Shown here: positions 10,360 to 22,511 of the stretch, piece after piece
Position numbering within the stretch: the stretch's first letter is position 1
How the letters are laid out: each line of letters opens with the position of its first letter
Assembly: GCA_022592435.1 (NCBI GenBank)
Contig: JABYQS010000292.1
Span: 1 to 34,812 of the forward strand
DNA length: 34,812 nt
From: Cerioporus squamosus
Taxonomy: Eukaryota; Basidiomycota; Agaricomycetes; Polyporales; Polyporaceae
Reading direction: 5' to 3'
Made by a program: the position numbers and the translations under genes
Notes under the pieces: model-generated
What the model was told of the DNA's origin: nothing
The model's input: only the letters and a program-made list of their open reading frames with translations
The model's database searches: none

Positions 10360-13300
10360 ATGTCAAGGCGGGCAGCGCAGCTTGACTTCTCTATCAGGGG
10401 CGACGAGCAGGAGCACCAACGCGTCCTCCTCGAGCACAATCTACAGCACACAGACCTCTCTCTCCACCTCTCATCCACCCCAGACGAGTACTCCGACGTA
10501 GAGTACCCCCGCCACGCCTCAGTGCCTTCTCCGCCTTTTTCTGCCTTTGCCTCTTTTGACCATCGTTCTGGCGACGACTTCGACCCTCATGAGCAAAGCA
10601 GATCCCATGCGTGGTCGTATCATACGGAGGACGGCGTGCAGCCATACGCCGCCGAATCGCTCTCCACCGCAGCCCACCACGCAAGTGCGCTCACTATCAG
10701 TGCCGGTCTGGGAGGAGGACGAGCACCCAGGAGGGATCTCAGCCTCAGTGGGGCCGAATACGATCCCGACCGTCCACTTCACGGTATCATGGCTGGAATC
10801 GCCGGACGCGTGAGAGGGTTCGATGCCAACTCGACGCGATCGAGACAAATCGTTCGTCATTCTTCCTCTCTCATTCCATCTCAATGTTTGATACCGTGCG
10901 ACCCTGCAGACCGCAAGTGTCGTCGACTTCGATCCGCTCGTTGTGGACGACACCGCGGAGCTCGACCGTGTCCTCCAATCCGGACATGCCCCCCCTGGTA
11001 CTATCCGATCTGCGCGCTCTTCGTCTCCATCATCCAGCTCAGACACGAACGAGCCCCTGTCCCCACCTCCACAGCAGGAGTCGAGACCCAGACTCGCGGA
11101 TGCGCTGAGCCATATGACCTTCTCTCCCAAGCGGCCTCGTAGTGCACAGGGCTTGCCATCACCTCGCCTAGCAAACATGTCTCTGCGAACCACGACGCCG
11201 GACCGGTCAGCTCTCGCACGACATCGCCCTCCTTCATCCTCCTCCAACCTCCCCACATCCACTCCACGTCCCCAACGTCGCATCAACCAGTCTCTATCCT
11301 ACGCTCAGAACAGCGTCTCTCAACATGTTGAACCCGAGGTGAACATACTCCCGGCCACGCCCTCGCTCAAGCGCAGTCTGCGGGACAAGGACGAGTCTTC
11401 AAAATTTACCAACATGGCGCGCGGTCTGGCCAAGGAAATCGAGGCTGAAGCCGATGCGATGATGAAGCGCACCACGAGGCAAGCTACCGACGCGACACCG
11501 AAAGCGTACCACCATAGCACGATACAGGCCAAGAACCGACGTCAACGGAGTCCTCTACGAGAGATGATGAACGAGAAAGCTCATAAGACACCACATGCGG
11601 CAACGCCTTTCAAGAGAGGTGTCCAGTTGCCGGACGTAACTGGTTTGACGTCTGCGATTGCTTCTCCCGCGAAGGTGGACGTGGAGTTCTACGGTTACGA
11701 TCCGAAGGACACCACGGAGGCGGAAGGTATGTATCCCTGCTCTCTTCAATCATATACAGAAGTCTCACCGCCGAGACTCAGCTCGTCTCATCGCTACGTT
11801 GAGTGTTGTGCAAAACAAGCTGGCGTACCTTGAAGCTGAGAATAGTGTCTCCCGCCGACGCGTGCGAGAGCTGGAGCTCGAACTAGAGGCCTGCAAGAAG
11901 GAGGTTGCACGGGAACGCACGCGCATCATGGAGCATGAGCATAGCGCGATGCGAGACGACGAGAGGCAGAGACGTGCCGCGAGCCAGCGCGAGCGCATGC
12001 AGCAACAACAGCGGAAGGCGGAAGAGGATCAGGCAGAGCTGGCCGCTACAGAGGCGCGATACAAAGCTGCTGTCGATGAGAAGAAAGGTAAGCATCCTGG
12101 TATCCCTCGCCTTGCAAGTTGCGCTGACAAGTTGCTCGACCTTCAGCACTGGAGGCTCTGATCACAACTCTTCGCTCACATCTCACACGACTGACGGCGG
12201 AACTGTCCGAACACAAGCAGCTTCTTCATGAGCTCCGATCACTTCGCGACTCGGATGCTCGTACGCTAGCCGAGAAAGGCAAGGAGGTAGACAAGCTCAA
12301 ATCCGAGGTTGAGCGCCTGGCCGGGGAAGTGGAAGTACTCCGTGGAGTGGTTGAGGAGGGATTGAAGGAGCGTCGTAGCGCTCGGGAGCAGTCAGCCAGT
12401 CATGACCATGACCAGGACAGTAGCGCCGAATCCGCCGAGGAGAGCAGCCAGGGCGAGGAAGACCCAGCACCACAGCGGGCACAGCAGCAACCGCAGATTC
12501 GCCGACCACGGGCTCCGTCAGTGCACTCCGATGAGAGTGAAGCTGAAGAGTCGGAGGAGTCTATCAGCCGTCGCTCTCCTACGCCTTCTCCAGGGCGACG
12601 TTTGGGAGCCGGAGCAGCGGACAGGACGATGAGGACCGATTATGCCACGGTTGCCTCATCTCAAGGACCCAGTGCTAGCGTCGTCGCAAACGTCTCAAAA
12701 CCCTTCCTGGACGTCGACGAGGTCAGTCGCATCGCGCAGGAAGTTGAGGAGCGTCGATCGGAGCGCTCCATCCAGTCACGTTCGCAAGACGATTCTCAGT
12801 CGCAATCTGGCTCGGCTTCTCAAGACGGGTCGCGTAGCTGGTCACGTAATCCCCAACCCAACCAATCGCGGATGGTTTCGCGTGCTGGCTCGCCGTCCAT
12901 GATGCTCGAAGGCGACCCTTCTGCCAGTGGTTCTGCCCCTCAGGTCCCGCTCGCGCAACTGGAGCACTCCGTCCGCTTCGCCGGCGAGCCCAGCCAAACG
13001 GAAAGCAGTCGTCCTCCCTCTCCCAGTGCCCCAGCGGACATCACTCAGCAGCCTGCCGCGCCTCCTCGGCCTACTGCCCCCACCCCTGCCGCAGCGAGCC
13101 AAAAGCGGCGTGCACGCACTGCTCCGCAGCCACAGGCCGCCGCAGATGCACCGTTCCCTCAGATCCGCGGGGCACGCCTCGAGCGAATGTTCTTTTCCGC
13201 CCCGGAGCACAATGCGGAGACGTGCACGATGTGCCATAGAAGGAGACGGCGACGTCCCGTTGAGGTCGAGCAGGCCGCCGAGTGGGTGCAGGAGCGCTCG

Positions 13301-13867
13301 AGGGTGCATCAGTACCACGAGGAGGAGGAAGACGAGGGATTCGTTGAGGGACCGGATGTGCGAGAACACGAACGGAGAGGCTATCCTGCCAAGGCTGCGA
13401 GGGACCGGATGGACGATCGAGTGCCGCCGCAGACGGTGCTGACGCGGGTGTTGAGAGAACTTGAGGATGACTTCGCGCATTACAAGAGGTACGTGTGCCT
13501 TGCGTCCTTCCTGATGGAATGACGCTAACCAATGGTTCAGTATATATGTGGAGCTTGCGGATCAGTACAAGGACATGGACCCGGTGTCCAATGTCGTCAA
13601 GCGAAACGTGCTCGCTGACCATCTGCGCGAGGTCATCGACATCCTCGAGCAGAAGGTAAACTCCAATTCCCGTGTTACCACCGAGCGTGTTTCTGACCTA
13701 CTGGATCTCAGGGCAATCAGATAGCCTCTCTTTATGACCTGCTGACATTCAAGGACAAGCCTGTCAGCGAGTCCGTCGTCCCTGACAAGCCCCCCTCCCG
13801 CAGCGCGCCTCCCACCTTCGGCCCGTCACAAGGGCGAGCGCACGTCCGTACATACCCAGGCTCATAG
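10360..13867 (+). CDS. Cep57/Ppc89-type spindle pole body (centrosome) protein
   Basis: Likely structural protein of the spindle pole body, related to fission-yeast Ppc89 and animal Cep57. Inferred exons: 10360-10851, 10910-11726, 11776-12087, 12147-13488, 13541-13655, 13712-13867, giving 1077 aa. The first ~440 residues are Ser/Pro-rich and disordered. Two coiled-coil blocks follow: NKLAYLEAENSVSRRRVREL (about 445-540) and LEALITTLRSHLTRLTAELS up to about 620. A long Ser/Gln/Glu linker comes next. Near 880 is GARLERMFFSAPEHN with the short CTMCHRR motif. The C-terminal signature (about 965-1045) contains PPQTVLTRVLRELEDDFAHY, IYVELADQYKDMDP and REVIDILEQKGNQIASLYDL, the Cep57 microtubule-binding type helix. 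The first intron has a weak GTTCGT donor and is the least certain border. The frame is otherwise clean. Confidence 0.9.
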
Positions 13868-15711
13868 TTGGGACATGGATACGTCCTTCTCCGACCTACC
13901 CGCCGCATTGATATAGACTAGCACTTTGGACTGACCGCACTTTTGACTGTTGACCGCATCCGAATTCGCCGACCTCCTTGCACTGTATATCCTGTATCAT
14001 ACTGTAGCGTAGCCAGCCATTATCCCGATTACACACCGTAATTTAACCTCGAAGTGTCATTGATCTTGTCGTCTCCTCGGTATATGTCCCCGCGCCGCTG
14101 CATGATACGTAACCATATCGGAGTGCAAATGGTCAAACTTGCACCAACAATCCTGCTTGAGCAGTTGAGCGCCAATTCCAACTGCACACCAGCCGGGAAG
14201 TTCCGAGAGCGCCTCGTTAACAACCACCACGCAGGTGTTTTGACCACCCGACTCGATATGACGCGCAACCATGCGGCTTGAAAGCCTGGACACGGAGCGT
14301 CCTCTTTTCAATAGTACAGGTACGCTGTAGGCATGCTTCGCTGCTGATCTGACATCCTCGCACGTGAATGCAGACCCAGGTTATCGATGCACGACTCCTG
14401 CCTGTTGCATATACTCACGATGTCTTTCTTAGTATGGTGACTTTTGCGGACTAGGTACCTCGGTAGACGGTCATTCATGCGACCCCCGGAACGTGCATAG
14501 CCCGGCATCGATGTCGAAGATCCCATATCACAGCAAGTTGACCAAGTACTGTTACTTCAAGCCTCCACGCCAAGCCCAATTAAGAGAGAATCATGTACCG
14601 TGAGTAATGAGTCTTTTCACAGGCTCCGTCTTAGTCGCTGAAAACATTCCTGCACCGTCTTTGATGGGATGTGTCCAGGGTTCCCACTCCGACCCGTGGA
14701 ATGCTATCCAACGGCGCGAGGCCGGCACCTCCAGGCGTCTGCCCGGAGTCAGAGGATACTATCTATTCCACGTTGCAGGGAGTGCACCCGTACTTATCAG
14801 TCCGTTTGACCCTCGGCAGATCGTCGCTCTCCGGAGTTGATCGTACTATCGTTGCCTACTGGAGCGTCCTACCGTAACCTGCGAGCGGCACTGAAAGGAC
14901 CACCGTACCGCGTCGTATTTCGCCTGTGCGAAGCTCCATCAGCTCTGTGAGCTATTATCATGCTGTCCGTAGACGATTCAGGTGAGGAACATGCGCTTTT
15001 CATGGGAAGTATGGTTGACGTATGGGTATGCCAGCCGATGGGCAGGTACAGCATATCGCCACGACAATTATGCCGAGCTGCCAGTCTAGAATCCGTCATC
15101 GAGGAATTCGCATGTTCCGCCTTTGGCCCTTTGCTGACATGCTAACGGTCTAGACAAGCCTGTCGTTCAGCATTTGGTACGCTGGCTCTCGGGAACACCT
15201 CAGCATGAGACTCGATGAGAGCCGCACCTGCACCTGCTTTGCCGGAGATATGTCTTCAGGAAGCATGTATAGACATCTCCGCCTGAGCAGGCTCTACAGG
15301 CAAGTGAGGGATATCCTGGTGAAATTAACGTGAACTTGACGTACAGTGCCTCGTATGCCAGCTGGTCGTAAGCACCAGGACTCCAGACTCCAGCCCGCAT
15401 CTTTGTTTGTACTTGTATCATCGTGTGGATACACCCTGATCTCGTAGCCCGCTCGTAGCCGGAAGAACTGCCTTTCAAAGAATGCAAAGGCGCTGCAAGC
15501 GTGTTCGGTGGCGAGAAATTGCCATAACTTGCAGACGTTGACATCGAAGCAGTCGCCGAGCTCGATCTTTCGTGGGAGCCATGTCCTGCCCGACCTTATC
15601 GTTGCAGGGGCAAAGCGCGGTTGCGCTGCTCCCATCCCTTGTCCCTGCCTCCCCACCCCTCATATCCCCTCCCGGTCCGTTCTGGTTTCTGTAACGTTCT
15701 AACACAAGTCC
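13868..15711. other. 1.84 kb without a supportable gene
   Basis: This is the widest gap between kinase genes and core genes. Both flanking genes run on the plus strand, so it contains the CEP57-like 3' end and the kinase B' promoter. Two overlapping minus-strand frames at about 15200-15656 are rich in aromatic residues (for example ALYVKFTLISPGYPSL in one frame and FFERQFFRLRAGYEIRVYP in the other). They lack a coherent gene model and may be a decayed coding segment. I saw no transposon ends or RNA gene. Confidence 0.4.
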
Positions 15712-18700
15712 ATGGCTGCCGAGGTGCGTGCCGTCGATAATCTAGAGGATGTGAAACTAATTATCGTGCAGGGTGGCCCAACCATGGTCCATGCGGCGCC
15801 CATCGTCTATCCCCCATGCACGCCTACTTATAAATCGGAGATCGGGGCTCAGACCTTTGGCATGGATTTGAAGACCTCGAAGGCCCGTTACGCGCGACTG
15901 GCAAAGGAGGGACGTCGATTCATAATCGGCCCCATGCCCGCAGAGCTCTTCATTGAGGAGTTCGTTCGGAGAGACGGGACGCTCGATGGAATGCCCGATC
16001 CCAAGAACGCCTTTGCCAAGCTGCCGCAATGGGGAGAAAGACCAAAAGGCAAGGGAAAACAGAAGGGGACCGGCCGATCCAACCCGGAAGCCAGGGACAA
16101 CGATGCTGATGAAGCTGACGACGAGTTGGATGAGGAGGACCCCTTCGAGGACACAGAGGAACAGGATGCGGTTGACTCGCATGGAGAGGAGGCACATAAG
16201 CAGGTATCTGCGGTGGGGCAGACGAAGAAGCAGAAGAAGAAGGCTGGTAGAAAGGCGAAGAGAAACGAGGAGGATATTTACGAGCCCTTCGTGCGTAACT
16301 TACCCTTTGCACAAGTTCGTATATCTCACATGGGTAATTCAGCTCGATGCAATCAATGGGCCCTCTTTCAATCCATCGAAGGGCTCTCTTCGATGTCCAC
16401 GCTATGCATTCCTAGACACGTCCGCTCGTGCAGACGATGCGGGTGGCAGAGTGGGTTCCATCAAGCCCGACGTATGCTGCTATGCCGCAGGCGATATGGA
16501 GGACATCAACGTTGAAAGCCTGAAAGCAGATACGGTCTGCTCGTTGGTGGCGACCTTCGTCGAGGTCAAAGCCCACGTTGACTTTTTCTGTGATCCCAAA
16601 CCTGGTATATCGCACGCCGAGCGCTTGAAGCACACATTCGTCCTCGATCATATCGGGAGTTCAACCGCTCGTCTATATGCGACAGAAGCTCTTGGCCAGA
16701 ACATAGCTTACGCCAGCGAGATCTGCGCGAGGCAATTCCGTAACTTCTGTTTCTCAGTTTCACTTACCGGTCGTTTCGCTCGCTTGATACGGTGGGACCG
16801 CGCGGGAGCCATCGTGTCTTCAAGGATCGATCTCCACACCCATCCCCGTGTTCTGTGCGAGTTCTTATGGTACTTCTCGCAATTGACGACGGCCGACCAA
16901 GGGTGCGATTTGACCGCATCAGTTGCCTTGAAGGCGGAAGAGCGACTATTCAAGGACATAGTTCACGCCCACATCAGAGATCAGCTTGGAACAGTCCCGC
17001 CTGTGCCTGGCCACGGCGGGTTGGGACAACACTATCGTGAGGGCTGCGTCTCGTCCATCATCCTCACCGCTCAGTCGACTCCCGTGCCTTCGACGGCACC
17101 CAGGCCCCGGGTCTTGGTGTCGCTCCCGTTGACATCTCCCATCTCCATGTTTGGGCGTTGTACCCGGTCGTTCTGGGCCGTCTTTGCGGAGAAAGATCCT
17201 GCGTCTACGAATGGCCTGAAGGGGACCATCGTATTCTTGAAGGATACGTGGCGGTACAGCGCACGCCAATCGGACGCGAAGGAGGGAGACGTTCTCACGT
17301 CCCTGATTGGAAACGGGGTTCCAAACCTACCTCCAGTATATAGGCAAGAAGACGTTCGTGTCATCAAGGTCAAAAACACCCGGAAGGGACGCACACAATC
17401 CATCCAGAGTGAGTCCTGTGACGCCGTCTCATGCAACGTGGAAGGCTAACGAGACTCTTCCGACAGAGAAGAGTCAAGTGACCATTACACAAGACTACTT
17501 GACGGCCGCGTGGAACTGCTGCATAGATGGCGTCGTTCTACTACAGCACACCCACTACAGGCTACTGCTGCAGATTGTGGGATACCCCCTTCATCGATTT
17601 CAGGGCAGTCGGGAGCTCCTCAGTGGCACATTCGATGCCTTCCAAGGTGAGCTTCCCGAGGTAGTAACTGGCGGTGCTCTGAACGAGGATTTGTCACTGG
17701 CCAATGGTAGCTCTGAAAGCGGCGGCGGAGCTGGGACCAAGGGTTCACCGAGACGTCAGTCCCAGCAATATCATACTGTGCACAGACAAGAAGACCGGCT
17801 CGTCGAATCCACGCAAGGGATACCTCTGCGATTGGGATCTGTCTCGAGCAGCAGCCCAATCAGACGGCTCAACGCCGCAAAATGAGTCGGAAGCCCATTC
17901 TACACTGTGGGAAGATTACGAGGTTTCGGTATGCGCTCTCTTGATAGTAGGTCATGGCAGTATCGCTGATCAAGTTGTTCGCGCAGGCGACGTGGCAGTT
18001 TCAGCCTATCGACACTCTCACCTCTGCGGAGGGGCGACGCACTGGGAGCCACACAATCGTTCATGATATGGAGTCCATGCTCTATGTCGTGTTATGGTGC
18101 GCCCTGGTCTACATCAAGCACACCGCTCTGAACGAGGGGGCTGGTTGGACCTGCCTCACAGTCATGTTTGATGAGACACATCAAGTTCAAAATCGAGAGG
18201 AGGGTGGCTATGGGAAATCGGCAAACAAGCGGACAAGAGAGCACACGGCAGGCATCGAATGGAAAGGCCCTCTCACTAGATGGTTGGACGAGGTCATGAC
18301 AATGTTCCAGTCTGAAGTTGAGTGGACGCCAGTTGCGCTCGAGAACTTCTGGCGGAAGTTCATGCAGGACAACGAGCGTACGCTACCTCTCTCGGATAGA
18401 TCACGCGACTTCCGTCTACTCAAGAAAAGCGCAATCAGACATCCCGATACGTATGCATCGCCCACGATCCTGGGGAGACCACGGCCGCACGTCTTCGGTC
18501 TTGGGCATGAGCGTCCCCGCAAGCATGCTCTTGACGGGTTGTCACCAGCCAGTGGGAATGAAGGGTCGTCATCGTCGCCGACGGGGTGGCGGGATCACAA
18601 ACGCCAGAAGCGGCTCAAACGCGAGGAAACAAGTTCAGGCGACCGCTCTGAATTTGATCCGTCTTCGAGCAGTCTTAGTGTTCGCCGTGCTCCAACTTTG

Positions 18701-18856
18701 CTCCCCCCACCATTGCGCAATCTGTCCTCCTCCTTCTTGTCCGTCGCAACTCTGCCGCCTACATCTGCGCATAGCAGCAACCTCTCGGGATATGGCACCG
18801 AGACGACGTATACCCCTAGCAAGACCAGTGGATCGCGCTGGCCACGGCCTGAATAA
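15712..18856 (+). CDS. FunK1-type fungal protein kinase B'
   Basis: Putative FunK1 Ser/Thr kinase; substrate unknown. Inferred exons: 15712-15723, 15772-16290, 16343-17408, 17467-17646, 17711-17928, 17987-18856, giving 954 aa. As in kinase B the first exon is 12 nt (MAAE). The 48-nt intron is frame-neutral and open, so retention cannot be excluded. The N-terminal domain has FIIGPMPAELFIEEF, then an insert (about 110-190) that is acidic and Lys-rich, then IYEPF before the intron and LDAINGPSF. GSIKPDVCCY and LIRWDRAGAIV match kinase B. FLKDTW supplies Lys477. VHRDVSPSNIIL gives catalytic Asp607, and YLCDWDLS replaces DFG. EVS|ATWQF spans the last intron, followed by HDMESMLYVVLW. The Ser-rich tail has a basic cluster, KRQKRLKREE. 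All frames are intact. Confidence 0.9.
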
Positions 18857-19469
18857 TTGACAAGTGCCAGTGGCCATCGGTAGCTGTCGGATCCCGGACA
18901 CAGCGACGATGTACGTTCACCTCGCGAACGCGAAACACGCTCTGATTGACTCAACAGCTTGGACAAGAGACCGAGATCCTCGGTTCAGATAAGCAGGTTG
19001 TGGAGCTCACAGCGGTTTTGGGACTCGGATTGAACTTGACGTGCTTGCACATGTCGTCCATGCCGATCCCGCAATAAGTGGTAATACTTTTTGTAGTGAC
19101 GTGCACATGGGAATTCAGATGCGCACTACCGCGACACTCGTTTTCCTAGCTCGACACGCCACATCGGGCAGTGAACGTTTTCACACCCTGTGTCGTCTAC
19201 GGGCAACCATTTTGAGTATCCCAGAGAAACAGGAGAGGGAAAGAGGCTAGTAAACAACGGACACTCACCCACGCATGATCTCTGGCGCAGTGGTGGTGAA
19301 AGACATTTAACCTCCGAGATGCCCGATACGTCTATTGAGCGCTTATGTATCCCGAGGTTCTCAGGGTTCATTTCGCGTTTGTCCCGACTCCGAATGGACG
19401 TCTGAACGTTTGAACACTAGTACTACTACTCCTCCCCCCTCATCCCTAGATGCCACTGGGACTGCTGCT
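18857..19469. other. Intergenic between kinases B' and A'
   Basis: These 613 bp should contain the terminator of B' and the promoter of A'. Short open frames on both strands carry no motif I recognise, and no repeat stands out. Confidence 0.5.
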
Positions 19470-22211
19470 ATGCCATCCAGCTCTGGTCCCGAGTCGAAAT
19501 GCGTCTACAATGTCCCTATGGCATCTGATATGTCCTCGGTCACGCTTGGCCTTGATCCAGAACTCGCCCTAGCCCGCAACCTGCAGGGTCTTGCTAGTTT
19601 TCGGCATCATTCCGTTGGACCTATGCCAATGCAGGAATTCACGGACGCTTTCCTCCCCTCCCCGCCCGATGACCGACGTGGGTTTCTAGCTAGTCGATAT
19701 GCATTCCGGTCGGTGCCAGCTGAGGCGGAGTGGCCCGCGGATATCTGGGAGCCACTAGTGAGTGACATCCTCAATTGTTCCTAAACCCCCTGCAACAGCC
19801 ATCCCCACCAGATATCTGCGCTCAACAGAAGGACAACCTACAAGTCTCGCTGTCCTGGGTTTGTCTTCGAAGATGTTGGCTCCCGCAGCTCGCACCCTCG
19901 TCGGCTCGGCTACATGAAACCCCATATATGTTGCTTTGCCGAAGATCACGTAGACCTCGTCCGAGCATCAAAAAAATCATCCCGGACCGAGTTTGGCTAC
20001 GCCGAGCTATTCATCGAGGTCAAAGCTCATCCCAGTCAGGATTTCTTCTTCGACCCTCCTCCTGACGCGAGCGCCGACGCTCGTGCATCTCACCATCTTG
20101 CACTGAACTACGATGCAGAGGATGAAGCTGTACGAGTAGTGAATGTGGCATTTGGGCAGCATGTCGCTTATGTGACGGAAGTCTTCGCCAGGCAGTTTCG
20201 CGTCTTTTACTTCTCCGTCTCCTTCTCCGGCTCTCGTGCTCGCGTCTTTCGTTGGGATCGCGCCGGATGTGTATTCTCCGAGTCATTCGACGTGCGCGAA
20301 CGACCCGAACTGCTCTGTGAATTCTTGTGGAGATTTTCTCATGCCCCTGCTGCTTCTCGCGGACATGATGTTACGGTACAGGTAGCTCTGCCAGAAGAGG
20401 AGGTACTGTTCCGGACCCTCATCGAACAGGAGACAAGCATCCAGCTTGGCGTACGAGGCCAGGAGCTTAGCCAAGCTATTCGACAGCACTATCTTCCAGG
20501 GAAGGTGACGGCGATTCACGTCGTGGTACAGGAGGCCCCGGACGCTCCTCTACAAACGATCCGGTTCATCGTTTCTCGTCCTGTCGTGTCGCCGCTTTCG
20601 CAGGCAGGGCGAGGCACAAGGGGATTCTGGGCCGTCGACCCGCGAGATCGCCGCGTCTTATTCCTCAAAGATACCTGGCGCTCAAACTCATCCACCGGAC
20701 TGGAGGGAGAGACGTTGAAACAGTTGAACGATAAGGGCGTCCGTAATGTACCTTATGTGGTTGCCCACGGTGACGTGCCGTGCATGCTTCCGGATGATCA
20801 GTCCGCACCAGATGGTGAGTTTCATTCCCCTCGTATGGAGGTTGAGATCTGATCCGTTCCAGCACACGAGTATCAAAGGACGAGGACGGATAACTACAAG
20901 TCTCGACCATGGGTCTGTCCTACAGGGCCGGAGGAACGACAGATTACTCGGCTCAAGCATTATCGCCTAGTCCTTGGTCCTGTGGGCTACGACATACGGT
21001 ACTTCAGTGGTAGCGATGAACTCCTTCATGCAACTCACGACGTGCTTACCGGTATGTGATTGGATTCTCCAATTAGTTCTATCGTTGACGGCTCTACAGC
21101 GATGAAAGACGCTCTCGTAAAGGATTCCCGGCTACATCGGGATGTCAGTGTTGGCAACATCATCCTTACAAGAGAAGGGGAGAAGACCATACGTACGGGG
21201 TACCTCATTGATTGGGAGTCGTCCTGCAACGTGGACGAGTCTGGAGAAGCAGTTAAACCCGGACGTGCGGTATGAGCGTTCCTAGCGACTACGAAAGTGT
21301 TCTGACTGACTTCTGTCAAGGGTACATGGGCGTTCATGTCGAGGAGATTGCTTGCCGATCCGGACGGCGAGCTCAAACAGGCTATCCAAGACGACATGGA
21401 GTCGCTGCTTTATGTCGTCCTTTACTGCGCTCTCCACTGGCTCCCCCATAATCTCGAGAAGGGGGAACTGTCTAACCTGATCGCTTCCTTCTTTGACTAC
21501 AGGAAACCGCTCCGAGGCGGGGTCGCGGGTGGTACTCCGAAGTTACTCAACGCCGAGACGCGCAACCTGACTGGGAGAGTGGTTTTTACCAGCAAAGCGA
21601 TCCAGGAGTGGTTGGAGACAGTCATGAACTTCGACTCGCCGCTGCGGGACTCCGCGGAGGAGTTCAAGGACAAGTGGTTCCCCGACCAGTTGGACGCCTT
21701 TTGGTCCGACTTCCTCCACACACGTACTCTGGAGCAACGCGACCGTGTCCTCAACGAAGTCGAGAAGCCTCGCGGCCCCCTCGAATCATTCGCCACTTCA
21801 ATGTTGGACGATTCCACGGAAGGCTCCCTGGACTCGCCGCGGTCGACCGGTGCTCGCTCACCTGTGGGCGCACCGGCACGCGAAGCTGCAGTCAAGATAC
21901 CCCCTACCGATGGCCCAGCGGAGACTCGCGTCACCCGCGGGGCGTCGAAAAAGCGTCATGGCGCACCTGCTGCGTCTGAGCCCAAGCGCACCCGACGCGC
22001 AACCCGTTCCATGCCCCAGGGCGAGCCAGCGGGTTCTGCCGCCCCCCGTCGCAGCAAGCGTATCCGCGAACAGGACAGGCCTGCTCAACCTTCGGCTATC
22101 ACGTCGGCCAAGGTCAAGCCCGCTGCTGCAAAGCCTACGACGAAGTCTCGTAGCTCTGCGCCTGCTCGAGGTAAAAGAGCGGGTGGTGTAGCCAGGAGAG
22201 GCCGCGCATAG
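19470..22211 (+). CDS. FunK1-type fungal protein kinase A'
   Basis: Putative FunK1 Ser/Thr kinase; substrate unknown. Inferred exons: 19470-19757, 19812-20814, 20863-21051, 21100-21269, 21321-22211, giving 846 aa. Exon 1 is 288 nt, the same length as in kinase A. The ATG at 19470 is chosen because MPSSS...CVYNVPMASD aligns with the kinase A N-terminus. Conserved blocks: WEPL|ISALN across intron 1, SRCPGFVF, KPHICCF, VFRWDRAGCVFSESF, RGHDVTV, FLKDTW (Lys about 382), GETLKQLNDKGVRNVP, HYRLVLGPVGY, HRDVSVGNIIL (Asp about 508), YLIDWESS in place of DFG, GTWAFMSRRLL, and DDMESLLYVVLY. The last ~130 residues are Lys/Arg/Pro/Ala-rich (RRSKRIR and a GRA end), suggesting nuclear localisation or nucleic-acid contact. 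The frame is intact. A transposon lies 300 bp downstream. Confidence 0.9.
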
Positions 22212-22503
22212 GCTGCCCACGTGCTTGTCGCCTTTCTGCCCTGTCGAGCTCGCACTTGTACCATTGTCCTGTCCTGCTGTGGTGTCATTCCCGTTGTTGC
22301 TGCTCTGCATGTTTTTGGTTTCGCTTTGACCGCTTTGTGGATGGGATAGCTCATCGTTCTCGCTTTCGTCGTGACATGTTCCTGTGCTAGCAAATCACTC
22401 CGCTTTTGTCATGTCATTCGTTGCAATCCACATTCGAATGTGCCTCCATGCAGGAGGACAGTCCGTGTCAGGTTGTGGTGACCTCGGAGCTCGTCATGCA
22501 GGT

Positions 22504-22511
22504 TAGATCAC
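22504..22511 (+). repeat. Left 8-bp target-site duplication
   Basis: TAGATCAC directly abuts the left end of the element at 22512 and is repeated exactly at 23079-23086. Confidence 0.9.

Noticed and set aside
22212..22503. Possible second transposon end next to the kinase A' stop codon
   Set aside because: No terminal repeat or target duplication pairs with it; the only coherent ends are at 22512 and 23078.
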